The notes under the pieces are model-generated. The model was not told the origin of the DNA and did not search any database. It saw nothing but the letters and a program-made list of their open reading frames with translations. The translations under genes were made by a program, and so were the position numbers. Positions 39,501 through 49,904 of a DNA stretch of 64,000 nt are shown piece by piece. Source of the stretch: Planctomycetota bacterium (GTDB lineage Bacteria > Planctomycetota > Planctomycetia > Planctomycetales > Planctomycetaceae); NCBI GenBank assembly GCA_030836185.1, contig JAURQH010000047.1, positions 1-64,000 on the forward strand. The letters are read 5' to 3'. Position 1 is the first letter of the stretch. Every line of letters begins with the position of its first letter.

Positions 39501-39672
39501 GTCCGGTCGAGATCAGCCAACTCAGCACAAAGGCTGAGACGACAATCCCGATGATAAATGCTAGTTTTCCACCGACACTCATTCCTTCGGGGGCTTCAAC
39601 TTCTGCCTCTTGGGCGAGAAGTAAACCTTGGTTGAGCGAGGTGAGTAATGAAGAGGAAGTCAGATCCAACAT
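36523..39672 (-). CDS. secDF: SecD-SecF fusion, preprotein translocase
   Basis: 1049 residues in one chain, combining SecD (about the first 560 residues) and SecF (from about HIDFLGGRKI on). It uses the proton-motive force to pull exported proteins from SecYEG. SecD features: GIDLAGGTNMVFQV, AGALKVPIKPDP, and membrane helices around ILIFERIREE. SecF features: NLDIDFTGGTMVTFEL and the DTIVVFDRIREVRG motif. A long acidic stretch (ESDEETTDEPEEDAET) is inserted in the SecF outer domain. It follows yajC and tgt in one operon. Confidence 0.95.
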   Translation of the reverse strand: MLDLTSSSLLTSLNQGLLLAQEAEVEAPEGMSVGGKLAFIIGIVVSAFVLSWLISTGLKMQKEISGRLTAVLLALFIGASPFLYLVSQGKPFSEAVRLGIDLAGGTNMVFQVYTEEDSDKKITNEVMDQMVGAVIRRINPSGTEEVTVRKVGTDRIEVIIPGVDRELVQSKKKLISKLGSLELAVLANSRDDKEVGEAALKLRPDEDYYRKKVRVQTENGMEEVTRLVAVWRDPGRTAIPDADGDFAFKPVTLNGEVYTREVTRYGKTYNQFLVNVNPPKRQITGENLSNVRPGRDQSGNPVVNFSLDTRGATNMRILTGENLPGKDGFQRRLAIILDEMVQSAPNITTQLSTGIEVSGLDFNEVDELVDVLNAGALKVPIKPDPISEFSISPLLGADVRAKGLFSIKIAAAVVFGFMLIFYMRCGVIAALGLLLNLVLVVGAMSIFSATFTLPGLAGLVLTIGMAVDANVLIFERIREEKLRKASQRMAIQNGFDKAFSTIIDANVTTLLTAVVLYFIGSDQVKGFAVALFIGIVMSVFSALICGRLLFDIGERKKLLGGLNMMSIIGRTHIDFLGGRKIAALISILAIGGGMVVFGQRGKDNLDIDFTGGTMVTFELVEAAPIGEVKDILEEEFGGITLERLTLAGETGDIGKRYRMRTSLRDAEPEPGAENQSTIQEKVGIAFEGQTIEPRKVTVEYGDITQIAAAAPESESDEETTDEPEEDAETAVVPFENGHSVEMMFSEEISPSTVQLYFSNELGTIKGADGIPKYELTSELYEVAGTAGSGVEAAKDEAKTFDQFTVRVEPTVELTDFQSAIAAMQEHMAANPLFDEVNSFDSSIASDTQSDAIKAILISLLAIVFYIWIRFDKVTFGLAAVAALVHDVLIVLGMVALASNLSATPIGVALGFVDFKINMPMVAAFLTIVGYSLNDTIVVFDRIREVRGKNPAMTASMINLSLNQTLSRTLLTSLTTFIVVVILYCFGGEGIHGFAFCLVLGVIVGTYSSIYVASPVLLWLINRPGSEIGLATAKAEAEEQKKLEQATASA

Positions 39673-39750
39673 CGACCGTAATCCTTCTGGGGTAATCCTC
39701 TGCGAACCGATCGGCGTGATCGGTCTGGTGTGTATGTTTGGCCGAGTCGA

Positions 39751-40125
39751 TCAGGACTCGGCATTGTCTTTCTTTTCGTCGGTGACGACGGATTGCACGC
39801 TACTGCGAAGCATCTTGAGTTTGGTGTTATCATCAACTCGCAAAGTCACTTCCGTTCCATCCGCCGAAATATTGGTCACCGTTCCAATGATGCCACCAAT
39901 GGTGACCACTTTATCGTTCTTTTTGACGGAGTCTCGTAGCTTCTCCGCTTTCTTCCGTTCTTGCAATTGGGGACGCAGCAGAATGAAGTACCAGACGAAA
40001 CCGATCAGCAACATGGGAGGAAGCACACGGCCCCATAGTTCTCCTGAAGAGACATCACCTCCACCGGGTGCGGCTTCCTGAGCCTCTTGAGCTAGCAGCA
40101 TCAAGGACGAAACAAAATTAGTCAT
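39751..40125 (-). CDS. yajC: YajC, Sec translocase accessory protein
   Basis: 124 residues. One membrane helix (LPPMLLIGFVWYFILL) follows a Gly-rich front, then the YajC signature RPQLQERKKAEKLRDSVKKND and VVTIGGIIGTV. The slightly long N-terminus (Gln/Ala/Gly) is not unusual for the phylum. It binds SecDF; its position just upstream of secDF and downstream of tgt is the usual bacterial order. Confidence 0.95.
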   Translation of the reverse strand: MTNFVSSLMLLAQEAQEAAPGGGDVSSGELWGRVLPPMLLIGFVWYFILLRPQLQERKKAEKLRDSVKKNDKVVTIGGIIGTVTNISADGTEVTLRVDDNTKLKMLRSSVQSVVTDEKKDNAES

Positions 40126-40253
40126 GAAAAACTTTCTGCACCACGTCAGTACGACGATAAACTGTACGAATGATCCGAAAAGCTGCCTCCCAGATCAGAA
40201 TTCGGTTCACCTTTTGTAACGATTCTGCCGAATTTCAAGCGCGTAGTGTAGAC

Positions 40254-41411
<1,158 letters not shown>

Positions 41412-41420
41412 TTATTAGCT

Positions 41421-41602
41421 GGCACTGGTCGGCTTGTCCGCCAGTGTATTCCATCATTGATTTTCTTGCTATGGATCGAGAGATCGAGCTGCTCAACCCC
41501 AAGGCTATTAAAGCTCCTCATACGTTGTTAACTCTGATGGCTGAGCGTCCCGGCAAACTCTGAGTTGGGTGGCACTGGCGGCTTGCCCGCCAGTGTATTC
41601 CC
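41421..41602. repeat. Two direct copies of a REP element (GGCACTGG..CCGCCAGTG type)
   Basis: Copy 1 starts at 41421 and copy 2 at 41571. Each is a short palindrome (CACTGGCGG with CCGCCAGTG), followed within 40 bases by the shared string GCTATGGATCGAGAGAT. They lie on the 3' side of the RAYT gene in the tgt leader region. Confidence 0.85.
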
Positions 41603-42344
41603 GCGTTAAGTATTATGCTATGGATCGAGAGATGGTTTTGGTGACTCGCTCACGTGTCTAAAAATTTCTACACTCTTTGACTCGAAAAGAATTCGGGTGG
41701 CAAGCCATGAATCGTGGGAAGATCAGTATCGATCATTTCACAATTCGACTCATACCAGCTTGCACTCGACCATTTCCACTGATTAGATTTTTCGGTGAGT
41801 CTCTTCCTGACGGGATTCAGGTGGATGTAGTCGATTGAGGACATCACAGCTTTTTCGGAATTGAGGTTTCGGTCATAGCCGGGCCCTTCTTGCCAAAATC
41901 GAAACACCTGTTTCCCCGGGCGTTCGTGAACCGTCAAGTTTTCAAGCAGACTGGAATTTGATTGCTGGAGTTCCATTTTGATGCGATAAGAATATGGACG
42001 TTTGATGGCTGACAGGAATTTGTCGATTTGAGGCTCATCATTCAAAGGGTTAACCAATAAATGCACATGGTTTGGCATGATTACGAAAGCAATCAATTCC
42101 ATTTGGTATCGAATGTTTGCCCGTTCGATTTGCTGACAAAGATTCAGACACCATCTGTCAGACGACAGAAGTAGCCGACTCTTGTAACAGGAAAATGTGA
42201 GTTCATGGAGGTCCCCCGACTCGTGATAATGTTTGACAGTTTTTTTCTCTTGTTATTCATGAGGAAGATAGTGATCTGAGAGGTCAAACAATTTCTAATA
42301 ATCATGGAATTTACGCACTGGCGGGCAAGCCGCCAGTGCCACCC
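41567..42344. mobile_element. RAYT unit 1, bracketed by a perfect 29-bp inverted REP pair
   Basis: The 29-base arm at 41567-41595 (GGGTGGCACTGGCGGCTTGC...) occurs in exact reverse complement at 42316-42344. Between them lies the RAYT gene with a frameshift. Such inverted REP pairs around a RAYT gene are the layout of REP-mobilising units. Confidence 0.85.
41668..42260 (-). pseudogene. REP-associated tyrosine transposase (RAYT), frameshifted at an A7 tract
   Basis: The 3' part (41668-42102) reads as the Y1/IS200-like transposase core: VIMPNHVHLLVNP (HUH metal histidines) and SIDYIHLNPVRK with the family's GYDRN segment. Upstream the frame continues without stop through HESGDLHELTFSCYK, which aligns with HESGHAHELTFSCYH of the RAYT at 47873, but has no start codon. 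An ATG at 42260 gives MNNKRKK in another frame. The two frames meet at seven A on the minus strand (complement of 42240-42246). Reading back one base at A-AAA-AAA joins them. So it is a pseudogene, a slippery-site gene, or a sequencing artefact. Confidence 0.75.
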
Positions 42345-42400
42345 TTTTCACTTGGTTGATGTTCGGTTTCTCACTGACGAACATGTCCCCAACCTATCAT

Positions 42401-43849
42401 CTATCGTGTCTCTTCCAACCGAGGACGATAGAACAACGCCACGGGTAAGATGATCAGCGCCAGCGCGGCAAACACGAATTCCACTGGTTGATAGCCGAGA
42501 TGTTGTTTCTCAGAAATGGATTTCAAAATCACACTCGATAGTCCGAAGAAGACCGCCGAGCCGAGAATTCCGAACCACGTAATCAGATTCATCGAACCAA
42601 TCACACGTCCCTTCAGGTCAGCGGGAGGCCGAGTCTGTATCACCACTTGCAACGGAACAATCAACAAGCCAGCCGACATTCCGGCGAAAGCGAGTGACAA
42701 GCGAATTCCCCATTCGTGAAGCGAAGCGACAAAAAACATCCTCCAGACAGGCTCCTTGTCTTTCAACTCGGCACTCAAATTCGCAACACTGCTGGCTACT
42801 AAGTCTGCTGAATCAGCAGGGCTCGAAGCGGCTTGGTCTGTCACCGCTTGCAGATGTGACAAATCGGGAATCGGAGCGGAATAGGCAATCGCCGTTGTTA
42901 GAAGCATGGCGATAAAAATCCCCCACGCACCGGCAACGACCAGCTTAAAATTGATGCGATGGTGGGATAGCTTGGCGGCTGTTCCACAACCGACGGCAAT
43001 CCCCAATGCGACGCCCGACATGATGATACTGGTACGTCCATCGGAGAGACCGAGACGTAGCTTGCCGAGTTCGTTGGCGGCAACCTGCATGACTCCTCCC
43101 AGGAACCAGAACAGAGTCATGACCATCAGCACCTTCACAAGGAAGAGATCATTCCTGAGAAGCCGATAAACCGTGTGATGCATCGCCAGCATCGACTTTT
43201 CAAATTTAAGCCCCGGATGTGCCACAGGAGTTGCTCGAACCAGCAGTGATGTGCCGGTTCCAATGACGGCAATCAAGACACATGCCGCTGACAACATCCA
43301 AAGTTGATCGCCCAGGTATTGTTTCCCGATGCCACCGATAGCTCCCCCCATGATGATTGCAACAAAAGTGGTCATCTGGAAGATGCCGTTCGCGGGTGGA
43401 AGATCTGACTCACGAAATAGTTCGGGCAAGATGCCGTATTTCGGCGGTCCGAAAAACGCACTCTGCAAACTCATGCAGGCCAACACCACGAACAGTAACA
43501 TTAACGTCTCTCGCGGCACATCAGATCCATAAAGGAAGACGAACATCCCCATCGCCATGATGACGATCTCGGCCACTTTCGCGAGAACGACGATGGTTCG
43601 TTTACTGTTTCGATCGGCCAACCAGCCGGCCATGCCAGAGAAGAGAACAAAGGGAATGGCAAAGATCGCCTGTGCCCATGATTGATAATCGACTCCCGAA
43701 CGCGCTTTGACATCGAGGCAATAGAGTAGGACTAATTGCTTGAAGAGGTTGTCGTTGAACGCGCCCAGAAATTGCGTCACCGTCATGCCGTAAAAAGAAC
43801 GGTCGCGACCAAGTGTCGGCAGGTTTGATTTGTCGATGGTGTTGGACAC
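42401..43849 (-). CDS. Major facilitator transporter, LplT-like
   Basis: 482 residues, GTG start at 43849. About twelve membrane helices. The start SFYGMTVTQFLGAFNDNLFKQL is characteristic of the MFS group that includes lysophospholipid transporter LplT and the transporter parts of fused acyltransferases. GWLADRNSKRTIVVLAK is the loop 2-3 signature. The middle outer loop (LQAVTDQAASSPADSADL) is long. Lysophospholipid import or flipping is a reasonable but unproven role; no acyltransferase is adjacent. Downstream lies the RAYT unit and upstream the REP hairpins. Confidence 0.85.
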   Translation of the reverse strand: MSNTIDKSNLPTLGRDRSFYGMTVTQFLGAFNDNLFKQLVLLYCLDVKARSGVDYQSWAQAIFAIPFVLFSGMAGWLADRNSKRTIVVLAKVAEIVIMAMGMFVFLYGSDVPRETLMLLFVVLACMSLQSAFFGPPKYGILPELFRESDLPPANGIFQMTTFVAIIMGGAIGGIGKQYLGDQLWMLSAACVLIAVIGTGTSLLVRATPVAHPGLKFEKSMLAMHHTVYRLLRNDLFLVKVLMVMTLFWFLGGVMQVAANELGKLRLGLSDGRTSIIMSGVALGIAVGCGTAAKLSHHRINFKLVVAGAWGIFIAMLLTTAIAYSAPIPDLSHLQAVTDQAASSPADSADLVASSVANLSAELKDKEPVWRMFFVASLHEWGIRLSLAFAGMSAGLLIVPLQVVIQTRPPADLKGRVIGSMNLITWFGILGSAVFFGLSSVILKSISEKQHLGYQPVEFVFAALALIILPVALFYRPRLEETR

Positions 43850-43877
43850 AGCATACCCATGTGTGAAAGGCGTTCGA

Positions 43878-43926
43878 CCTCCTCATCCGCCCTTCGGGCA
43901 CCTTCTCCTCCAAAGGAAGAGAAGGG
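43878..43926. repeat. REP-like element (CCTCATCCGCCC type)
   Basis: CCTCCTCATCCGCCCTTCGG followed by GCACCTTCTCC and a GAAGAGAAGGG end. This CCTCATCCGCCCTTCGGGCA pattern is a common dispersed repeat type. Confidence 0.7.
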
Positions 43927-43970
43927 ATTAAGCGACGCGCAATTTTTACTCGAATGAGCCTGCTTGCATG

Positions 43971-44012
43971 CCACCCTCTCCTCCTCTGGAGGAGAGGGAC
44001 GGGGTGAGGAGG
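43971..44012. repeat. REP-like element with an 11-bp hairpin
   Basis: CCCTCTCCTCC and GGAGGAGAGGG flank TCT, an uninterrupted 11-bp stem (43974-43998). GGGGTGAGGAGG follows, in inverse orientation to the CCTCCTCATCC start of the copy at 43878. Confidence 0.8.
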
Positions 44013-44210
44013 TGAATCAGATTCAGTTTCAAGTTATGCGGGTCAATCTAATGCATTTCTATCAAAGCGGATATGTCAAATTGATCTCTCAGCATGACAG
44101 AAACAGTGGCGAGTGACCGTGCTAACCGACCGGATTCATCTGTACGAGAGATCACAATTCTGTATAGTTGTAGGGATCTCTCTTCAGGACTCATCTTTCA
44201 GGAGGATGTG

Positions 44211-44924
44211 ATGCGATTAATCCGACTCGTGGCTGTTCTCGGTTCTTTCTGGCTGCCCACTCTCTCGACCGGGCAAGAGTTCGATCCGTATCCGAGCTTC
44301 TTTGACGCGCAATCGAAGCCCCAATCCAAAGAACAACTGAAACCCATCGCCCCCGTCCCCGAGACCATTGGCAATATTGAGTTGAAGGACGATCTGAAAG
44401 AGTACCCCATCTGGTTAATGATCCAGCCACAAGGTGTGCGCTTCCTGCAATCGGATGAAGAAATCGCCATCCATCAGAATCAGATCCCGGCGAATGCCTT
44501 CCTGATCGGTTGTCACGAGGCAGAATTCAAAGCAGTCAGCGATGCCAAAGATCGCTCCTTTCAATTGGACTGCAAAGACTTCGCCTTACTGGGAAGTTAT
44601 GGCACGAAACAGCATGTAGAAATCAAAGGAGCATCGCTGGCTTATTCGACTCAATCTCAACAGGTTGAGCTGACCGGAGATAAAGAACTTCCTTTAGAAT
44701 ATCGTCTGTCTCATCTCGCTTCAGAATCCGTTCTAAAAGCAGAAAGAATCACACTGTCGCTCTTGGAAGATAGATATCGAACCACGGCGACAAACGTAGA
44801 ATTGATAGAAATCTATCATACATCCTCCGAACCTGGGATAAGTGATGCTCCATCGACGAGAACGACAAAGACCAACAAATCCAATCCTTTTGATCCATTT
44901 CCTTCGTTGTCGTTGGAAAATTGA
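44211..44924 (+). CDS. Secreted protein of unknown function
   Basis: 237 residues. The ATG at 44211 has a textbook AGGAGG seven bases upstream. Signal peptide MRLIRLVAVLGSFWLPTLSTG; the mature part begins QEFDPYPSF and ends PFDPFPSLSLEN, so the same D-P-F/Y-P-S pattern opens and closes it. The middle is beta-rich with no recognised motif. No domain family is known to me. It sits alone between the MFS gene and kdsB. Confidence 0.7.
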   Translation: MRLIRLVAVLGSFWLPTLSTGQEFDPYPSFFDAQSKPQSKEQLKPIAPVPETIGNIELKDDLKEYPIWLMIQPQGVRFLQSDEEIAIHQNQIPANAFLIGCHEAEFKAVSDAKDRSFQLDCKDFALLGSYGTKQHVEIKGASLAYSTQSQQVELTGDKELPLEYRLSHLASESVLKAERITLSLLEDRYRTTATNVELIEIYHTSSEPGISDAPSTRTTKTNKSNPFDPFPSLSLEN

Positions 44925-44987
44925 TGAAGAGCCTCCTCATCTGCCCTCAAGCTAGCCCCGTCAGTTTATTATCATTCCCGTTCGTAG

Positions 44988-45005
44988 GCTGGGACTGGTC
45001 CCAGC
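44988..45005. repeat. Short REP-like palindrome GCTGGGAC/GTCCCAGC
   Basis: An 8-bp arm on each side of TG. It lies in the kdsB leader, in the style of the other REPs nearby. Confidence 0.55.
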
Positions 45006-45124
45006 ACATTGCGGAATCATCGGCCCTGACGACGGCGGCTTCTTAATAATATTTATGATCGTAGTATTCGTCATTTGAATTTTGACATTGGTCATTCGCC
45101 CCCCCGGACAAGGACGTCCAAACC

Positions 45125-45883
45125 ATGCGTGTTGTCGGCATCTTACCTGCCCGTTTAAGTTCGACGCGATTACCGAGAAAACCGCTCCTCGCTGAGACTG
45201 GCAAGACACTCATCCAACACACTTGGGAAGTGGCGTCTCAGGCAACATCATTAGACGCTGTCATCGTGGCGGCGGATTGTGATGAATTGGCCGATGCGGT
45301 GAACTCATTTGGTGGTCACGTGGAATTGACGGGCGAGCATCTCAGCGGAACGGATCGCATCGCCGAAGTGGTCGAGCGCTGTTGTCCTGATGCCGAGATC
45401 ATCGTCAACATTCAAGGGGACGAACCGGAAATCGACCCGGCTCACATTGATGCGGCAGTCTCGGCTCTGGAATCGCACCCCGATTGGCAAATGACGACGC
45501 TCGTCACGCCACTCACGGACCCGGAGTTGCTGGCGTCTCCCAATGTGGTAAAAGCCGTCTGTGCCGAGGATGGACGGGCGCTCTATTTCAGTCGATCCGT
45601 GGTTCCGTTTTCTCGTGATGAGTCGGTCGAAAAAGTCCTGAAATCGGGAAATTCTCCGTGGCGTCATCACATTGGTCTCTACGCCTATCGCCGGGAATTC
45701 CTACTGAAATTGACCCAATTGCCGCCTTCTCCCTTGGAGCAACTAGAAAAGCTGGAACAGCTTCGAGCGTTGGAAAACGGGGCGACAATCGGTGTGGTCG
45801 AAGTCTCAGAATCAGCCCCCGGCATCGATACTCCCGAAGATTATCAACAATTTGTCGCCCGCTGGCGTGAAGCGAACGGCTAG
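45125..45883 (+). CDS. kdsB: 3-deoxy-manno-octulosonate cytidylyltransferase
   Basis: 252 residues. It activates Kdo with CTP for lipopolysaccharide core synthesis. Family signs: GILPARLSSTRLPRKPL (nucleotide binding), VIVAADCDEL, LSGTDRIAEV, NIQGDEPEI with the metal Asp, and HIGLYAYRREFL. The start ATG at 45125 follows a weak leader. Presence fits a planctomycete outer membrane carrying Kdo-containing lipid A. Confidence 0.95.
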   Translation: MRVVGILPARLSSTRLPRKPLLAETGKTLIQHTWEVASQATSLDAVIVAADCDELADAVNSFGGHVELTGEHLSGTDRIAEVVERCCPDAEIIVNIQGDEPEIDPAHIDAAVSALESHPDWQMTTLVTPLTDPELLASPNVVKAVCAEDGRALYFSRSVVPFSRDESVEKVLKSGNSPWRHHIGLYAYRREFLLKLTQLPPSPLEQLEKLEQLRALENGATIGVVEVSESAPGIDTPEDYQQFVARWREANG

Positions 45884-45953
45884 TCACGCTATATTAGACG
45901 GGACACAGGCGTGTCGACCAGATTCTGGAAGGCCGCCTTTTTTCGTTGGCTGA

Positions 45954-47682
<1,729 letters not shown>

Positions 47683-47723
47683 TGATGGGTTTAGGGATTC
47701 AGGCTTCGGGAATCAGGAGTCAG

Positions 47724-47766
47724 GTTTTTTTGACGCAAAGTCGCAGAGACGCTAAGAAACGCAAAG
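47724..47766. repeat. GACGCAAAGTCGC repeat, left copy
   Basis: Begins with seven T, then a series of ~8-base units (ACGCAAAG, TCGCAGAG, ACGCTAAG, ACGCAAAG). An inverted, slightly different copy lies at 48626-48670, so both frame the RAYT unit. Confidence 0.8.
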
Positions 47767-47829
47767 AAAGATTATTAGGCGATTTATTGCACTCATTTCT
47801 ACAACGCATGAGTTCTTAGTATAGCTGTT

Positions 47830-48479
47830 GGGTGGCTGGGGACGAACGTAGTGAGCCCCCAGATGATTGACCATGAAACGACATCGTCGAAATATCCATG
47901 AATCAGGTCACGCACACGAGTTGACTTTTTCCTGCTACCACGGATTCCCGTTTCTTAAATCGGATCGATGTTGTCAGTGGTTGTGCGAGGCCATCAATGA
48001 ATCTCGCGAGACTTATCGCTATTCACTCTGGGCCTATGTGTTTATGCCGGATCATGTCCACATGATTATCTACCCTCACGATGAGAAACCCGACTTAGGA
48101 AACATCAAACGATCAATTAAAGGTCCGGTTGGAACAAAAGCAATCCAATACCTCCAAGAACATTCGCCGGAGTGGTTAGATAAAATCACTCGTCAACGAG
48201 GTGATCGAACCGAACGACTCTTCTGGCAATCGGGAGGAGGATACGACAGGAATGTTACCTCTCCCGCGATGCTCCTGAAAATGATCGATTACATCCATGC
48301 AAACCCCGTTCGGAAGGGACTTGTTGAGACACCGTCTGATTGGAAGTGGTCAAGCTCTGGTTGGTTTGATGACGAAACGGATGGCCCCTTGCACCTGGAC
48401 CCTGTCCCCAAGGACTGGCTAGAATAGAGACCTGAAGAACATTCAACTGGGGGCTCACTACGTTCGTCCCCAGCCACCC
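47830..48479. mobile_element. RAYT unit 2, with a perfect 33-bp inverted repeat at its ends
   Basis: The left arm 47830-47862 (starts GGGTGGCTGGGGACGAACGT) is the exact reverse complement of 48447-48479 (ends CGTCCCCAGCCACCC). The arm itself folds: GGGG and CCCC surround ACGAACGTAGTGAG. The unit carries one intact RAYT gene at 47873-48427. Confidence 0.88.
47873..48427 (+). CDS. REP-associated tyrosine transposase (RAYT), Y1/HUH type
   Basis: 184 residues, ATG at 47873 (a TTG two codons earlier is less likely). HESGHAHELTFSCYHG opening, then the HUH motif in VFMPDHVHMIIYP, and the catalytic-tyrosine region GGYDRNV...MIDYIHANPVRKGL. The protein ends PVPKDWLE. It is the complete relative of the interrupted gene at 41668. 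RAYTs are housekeeping-like relatives of IS200 transposases that process REP DNA; here the gene is tightly framed by its own inverted arms. Confidence 0.9.
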   Translation: MKRHRRNIHESGHAHELTFSCYHGFPFLKSDRCCQWLCEAINESRETYRYSLWAYVFMPDHVHMIIYPHDEKPDLGNIKRSIKGPVGTKAIQYLQEHSPEWLDKITRQRGDRTERLFWQSGGGYDRNVTSPAMLLKMIDYIHANPVRKGLVETPSDWKWSSSGWFDDETDGPLHLDPVPKDWLE

Positions 48480-48625
48480 TGCCATACAGTTTTAATCTCT
48501 TTTTCCGAATTCCTGATTTCTGCTATTTCTTCGTTTCAATGTGCCTTTGCGTGAGTCCCCTTCTCTCCATCTCGCAATCTGGATTGGTCCCATCCGTCGT
48601 GCTTGCGCACAACGGCTATTTTCTG

Positions 48626-48670
48626 CTCTGCGTTTCTCAGCGGTTTTTGCGACTTTGCGTCAAAAAAAAC
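48626..48670. repeat. GACGCAAAGTCGC repeat, right (inverted) copy
   Basis: The reverse complement reads GTTTTTTTTGACGCAAAGTC then GCAAAAACCGCTGAGAAACG, matching the left copy at 47724 with a few changes. Confidence 0.78.
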
Positions 48671-48682
48671 TTTTACCCCACA

Positions 48683-48717
48683 AAAAAACCGCCCGTGAAT
48701 TCAATCACTGGGCGGTG
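48683..48717 (-). terminator. infC terminator
   Basis: Minus strand: ACCGCCC-A-GTGA stem with its complement TCAC-GGGCGGT, then a T-run. The stem is 11 bp with one bulged base. It lies 28 bases after the infC stop. Confidence 0.88.
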
Positions 48718-48744
48718 AAGTGTTTCGACAATCCTCGATGAAGA

Positions 48745-49257
48745 TTATGATTTGGGTCCAACAAGCATCGACATCGAGCGGCCACTCTCCATGAAAGGTG
48801 CCCGTTCAATATCAGCGACGTCTTTCAGACTTTCGCCAATCTCCTGGAGCATTTCGCGTCCACGTTCGTGGTGAGCATTCTCGCGCCCTCGGAAGAGCAC
48901 GTTGATTTTGACTTTGTCTTTGCGACCAAGAAACTCTCGCACTTTCTTCATTTTGAAGTCGATATCGTGCTGACCCGTTTTGGCCCGCAAGCGAATTTGC
49001 TTCAATTGTTGCTGATGTGTTTTCTTGGTGCCGCCGGTTTGTTTCTTTCGACGTTCGTACTGCACCTTGCCAAAATCCATGATTTTGCAAACGGGCGGCG
49101 TGTCGTCGGGATTGATCTCGACCAAGTCGAGTTCCGCTTCCTTGGCCATTTTGAGCGCATCTTCAATAGCCATCTCACCCAGCATCTCACCTTCCTCGTT
49201 GACAACGCGAATCGGTGTGACCTGGATATCTTCATTCAAACGTGGTTTTCCTCGAAT
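48745..49257 (-). CDS. infC: Translation initiation factor IF-3
   Basis: 170 residues if translation begins at the ATT on the minus strand (49257), which has AAGGAG at good spacing; a TTG at 49239 with GAGGA upstream gives 164. An in-frame TAA lies just upstream and no ATG or GTG precedes the conserved [14 protein letters not shown]-3 from E. coli also starts with AUU for autoregulation. The protein has the IF-3 N and C domains: [20 protein letters not shown] and [16 protein letters not shown]. The rpmI-rplT pair that often follows infC is not here. Confidence 0.9.
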   Translation of the reverse strand: MRGKPRLNEDIQVTPIRVVNEEGEMLGEMAIEDALKMAKEAELDLVEINPDDTPPVCKIMDFGKVQYERRKKQTGGTKKTHQQQLKQIRLRAKTGQHDIDFKMKKVREFLGRKDKVKINVLFRGRENAHHERGREMLQEIGESLKDVADIERAPFMESGRSMSMLVGPKS

Positions 49258-49904
49258 CGTCGGACTCCTTTATCAAAACTGAAAGTCGTGAATTCTGACG
49301 AACGAAATTGTTGCCAGAGCTTATACCTCTATCATGCCCGACCCCTCACTTGCCAGTCAAGCAGTGGACGAACTTCTCTACAAAAAAGGGAACAGATCCC
49401 CTTCAAATTACTCAATGGAGTGATTTTTTCGAGGTCAGGTTCACTCAAGTCACTGTTTTACAAGCATCGGCCAGACCACCAAAAGGACTTGAATGAGGCT
49501 ATTTTAGCCCATATTCCCCATCCTGCAAGCCGATTTGAGTGACTCAATCGGACCAATGGGATGTGCCTGCTCAATCTCATTTGTGGAGACATGCCACGAT
49601 CTCCCCATCTACAAACCTGGACAATCCAATCGTGAAGCGACCGTCCAAGAACGCCAACTCTTAAAACTCTAGAGCCGCCTCGCAGCCCTACGTCTCACAC
49701 CACAAGAATGGTAAATGACTGCTAACGATATTTTCCGAGAATCACGATTATCGGGTTCTGCTCCAAAAAGCCCGAAAAAAGCTTTCAAAACAGCCATCGG
49801 GCAGGATTGCAGTTTTTTCCCGAGGGATCTAAACTGTGGGACTCTGCTTTTTAGGCCATTACAGGGGCCGGATACAATCGGCCCAGTCATCGAAAGACAA
49901 AACC
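49258..49904. other. 646-base intergenic region upstream of infC and rpmE2
   Basis: No gene seen. The minus strand has a candidate infC promoter. The plus strand has TACAAT (49873-49878) 27 bases before the rpmE2 ATG. A GGGA-loop-TCCC hairpin with a T-run (minus strand, ~49379-49402) is a weak possible terminator or leader structure. Confidence 0.5.
49331..49360 (-). promoter_or_regulatory. Candidate infC promoter
   Basis: Minus strand TTGACT (complement of 49355-49360), an 18-base spacer, then CATGAT (complement of 49331-49336). It would give a leader of about 70 bases ending in AAGGAG. Confidence 0.4.

Larger units (their letters stand above)
43850..44210. other. 360-base intergenic region with repeats only
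   Basis: It holds two REP-like palindromes (43878-43926 and 43971-44012) and no gene. The frame open from 44094 has no protein-like sequence before the ATG at 44211. Confidence 0.6.
48428..48744. other. 317-base intergenic region with repeat arms and the infC terminator
   Basis: It contains the right RAYT arm (48447-48479), a half REP at 48589-48619, the right GACGCAAAGTCGC copy (48626-48670) and the infC terminator. No gene. Confidence 0.7.

Noticed and set aside
41668-42102. A 144-residue intact gene starting at the ATG at 42102
   Set aside because: The alignment with the RAYT at 47873 continues well upstream of this ATG, so the short form would lack the N-terminal third.
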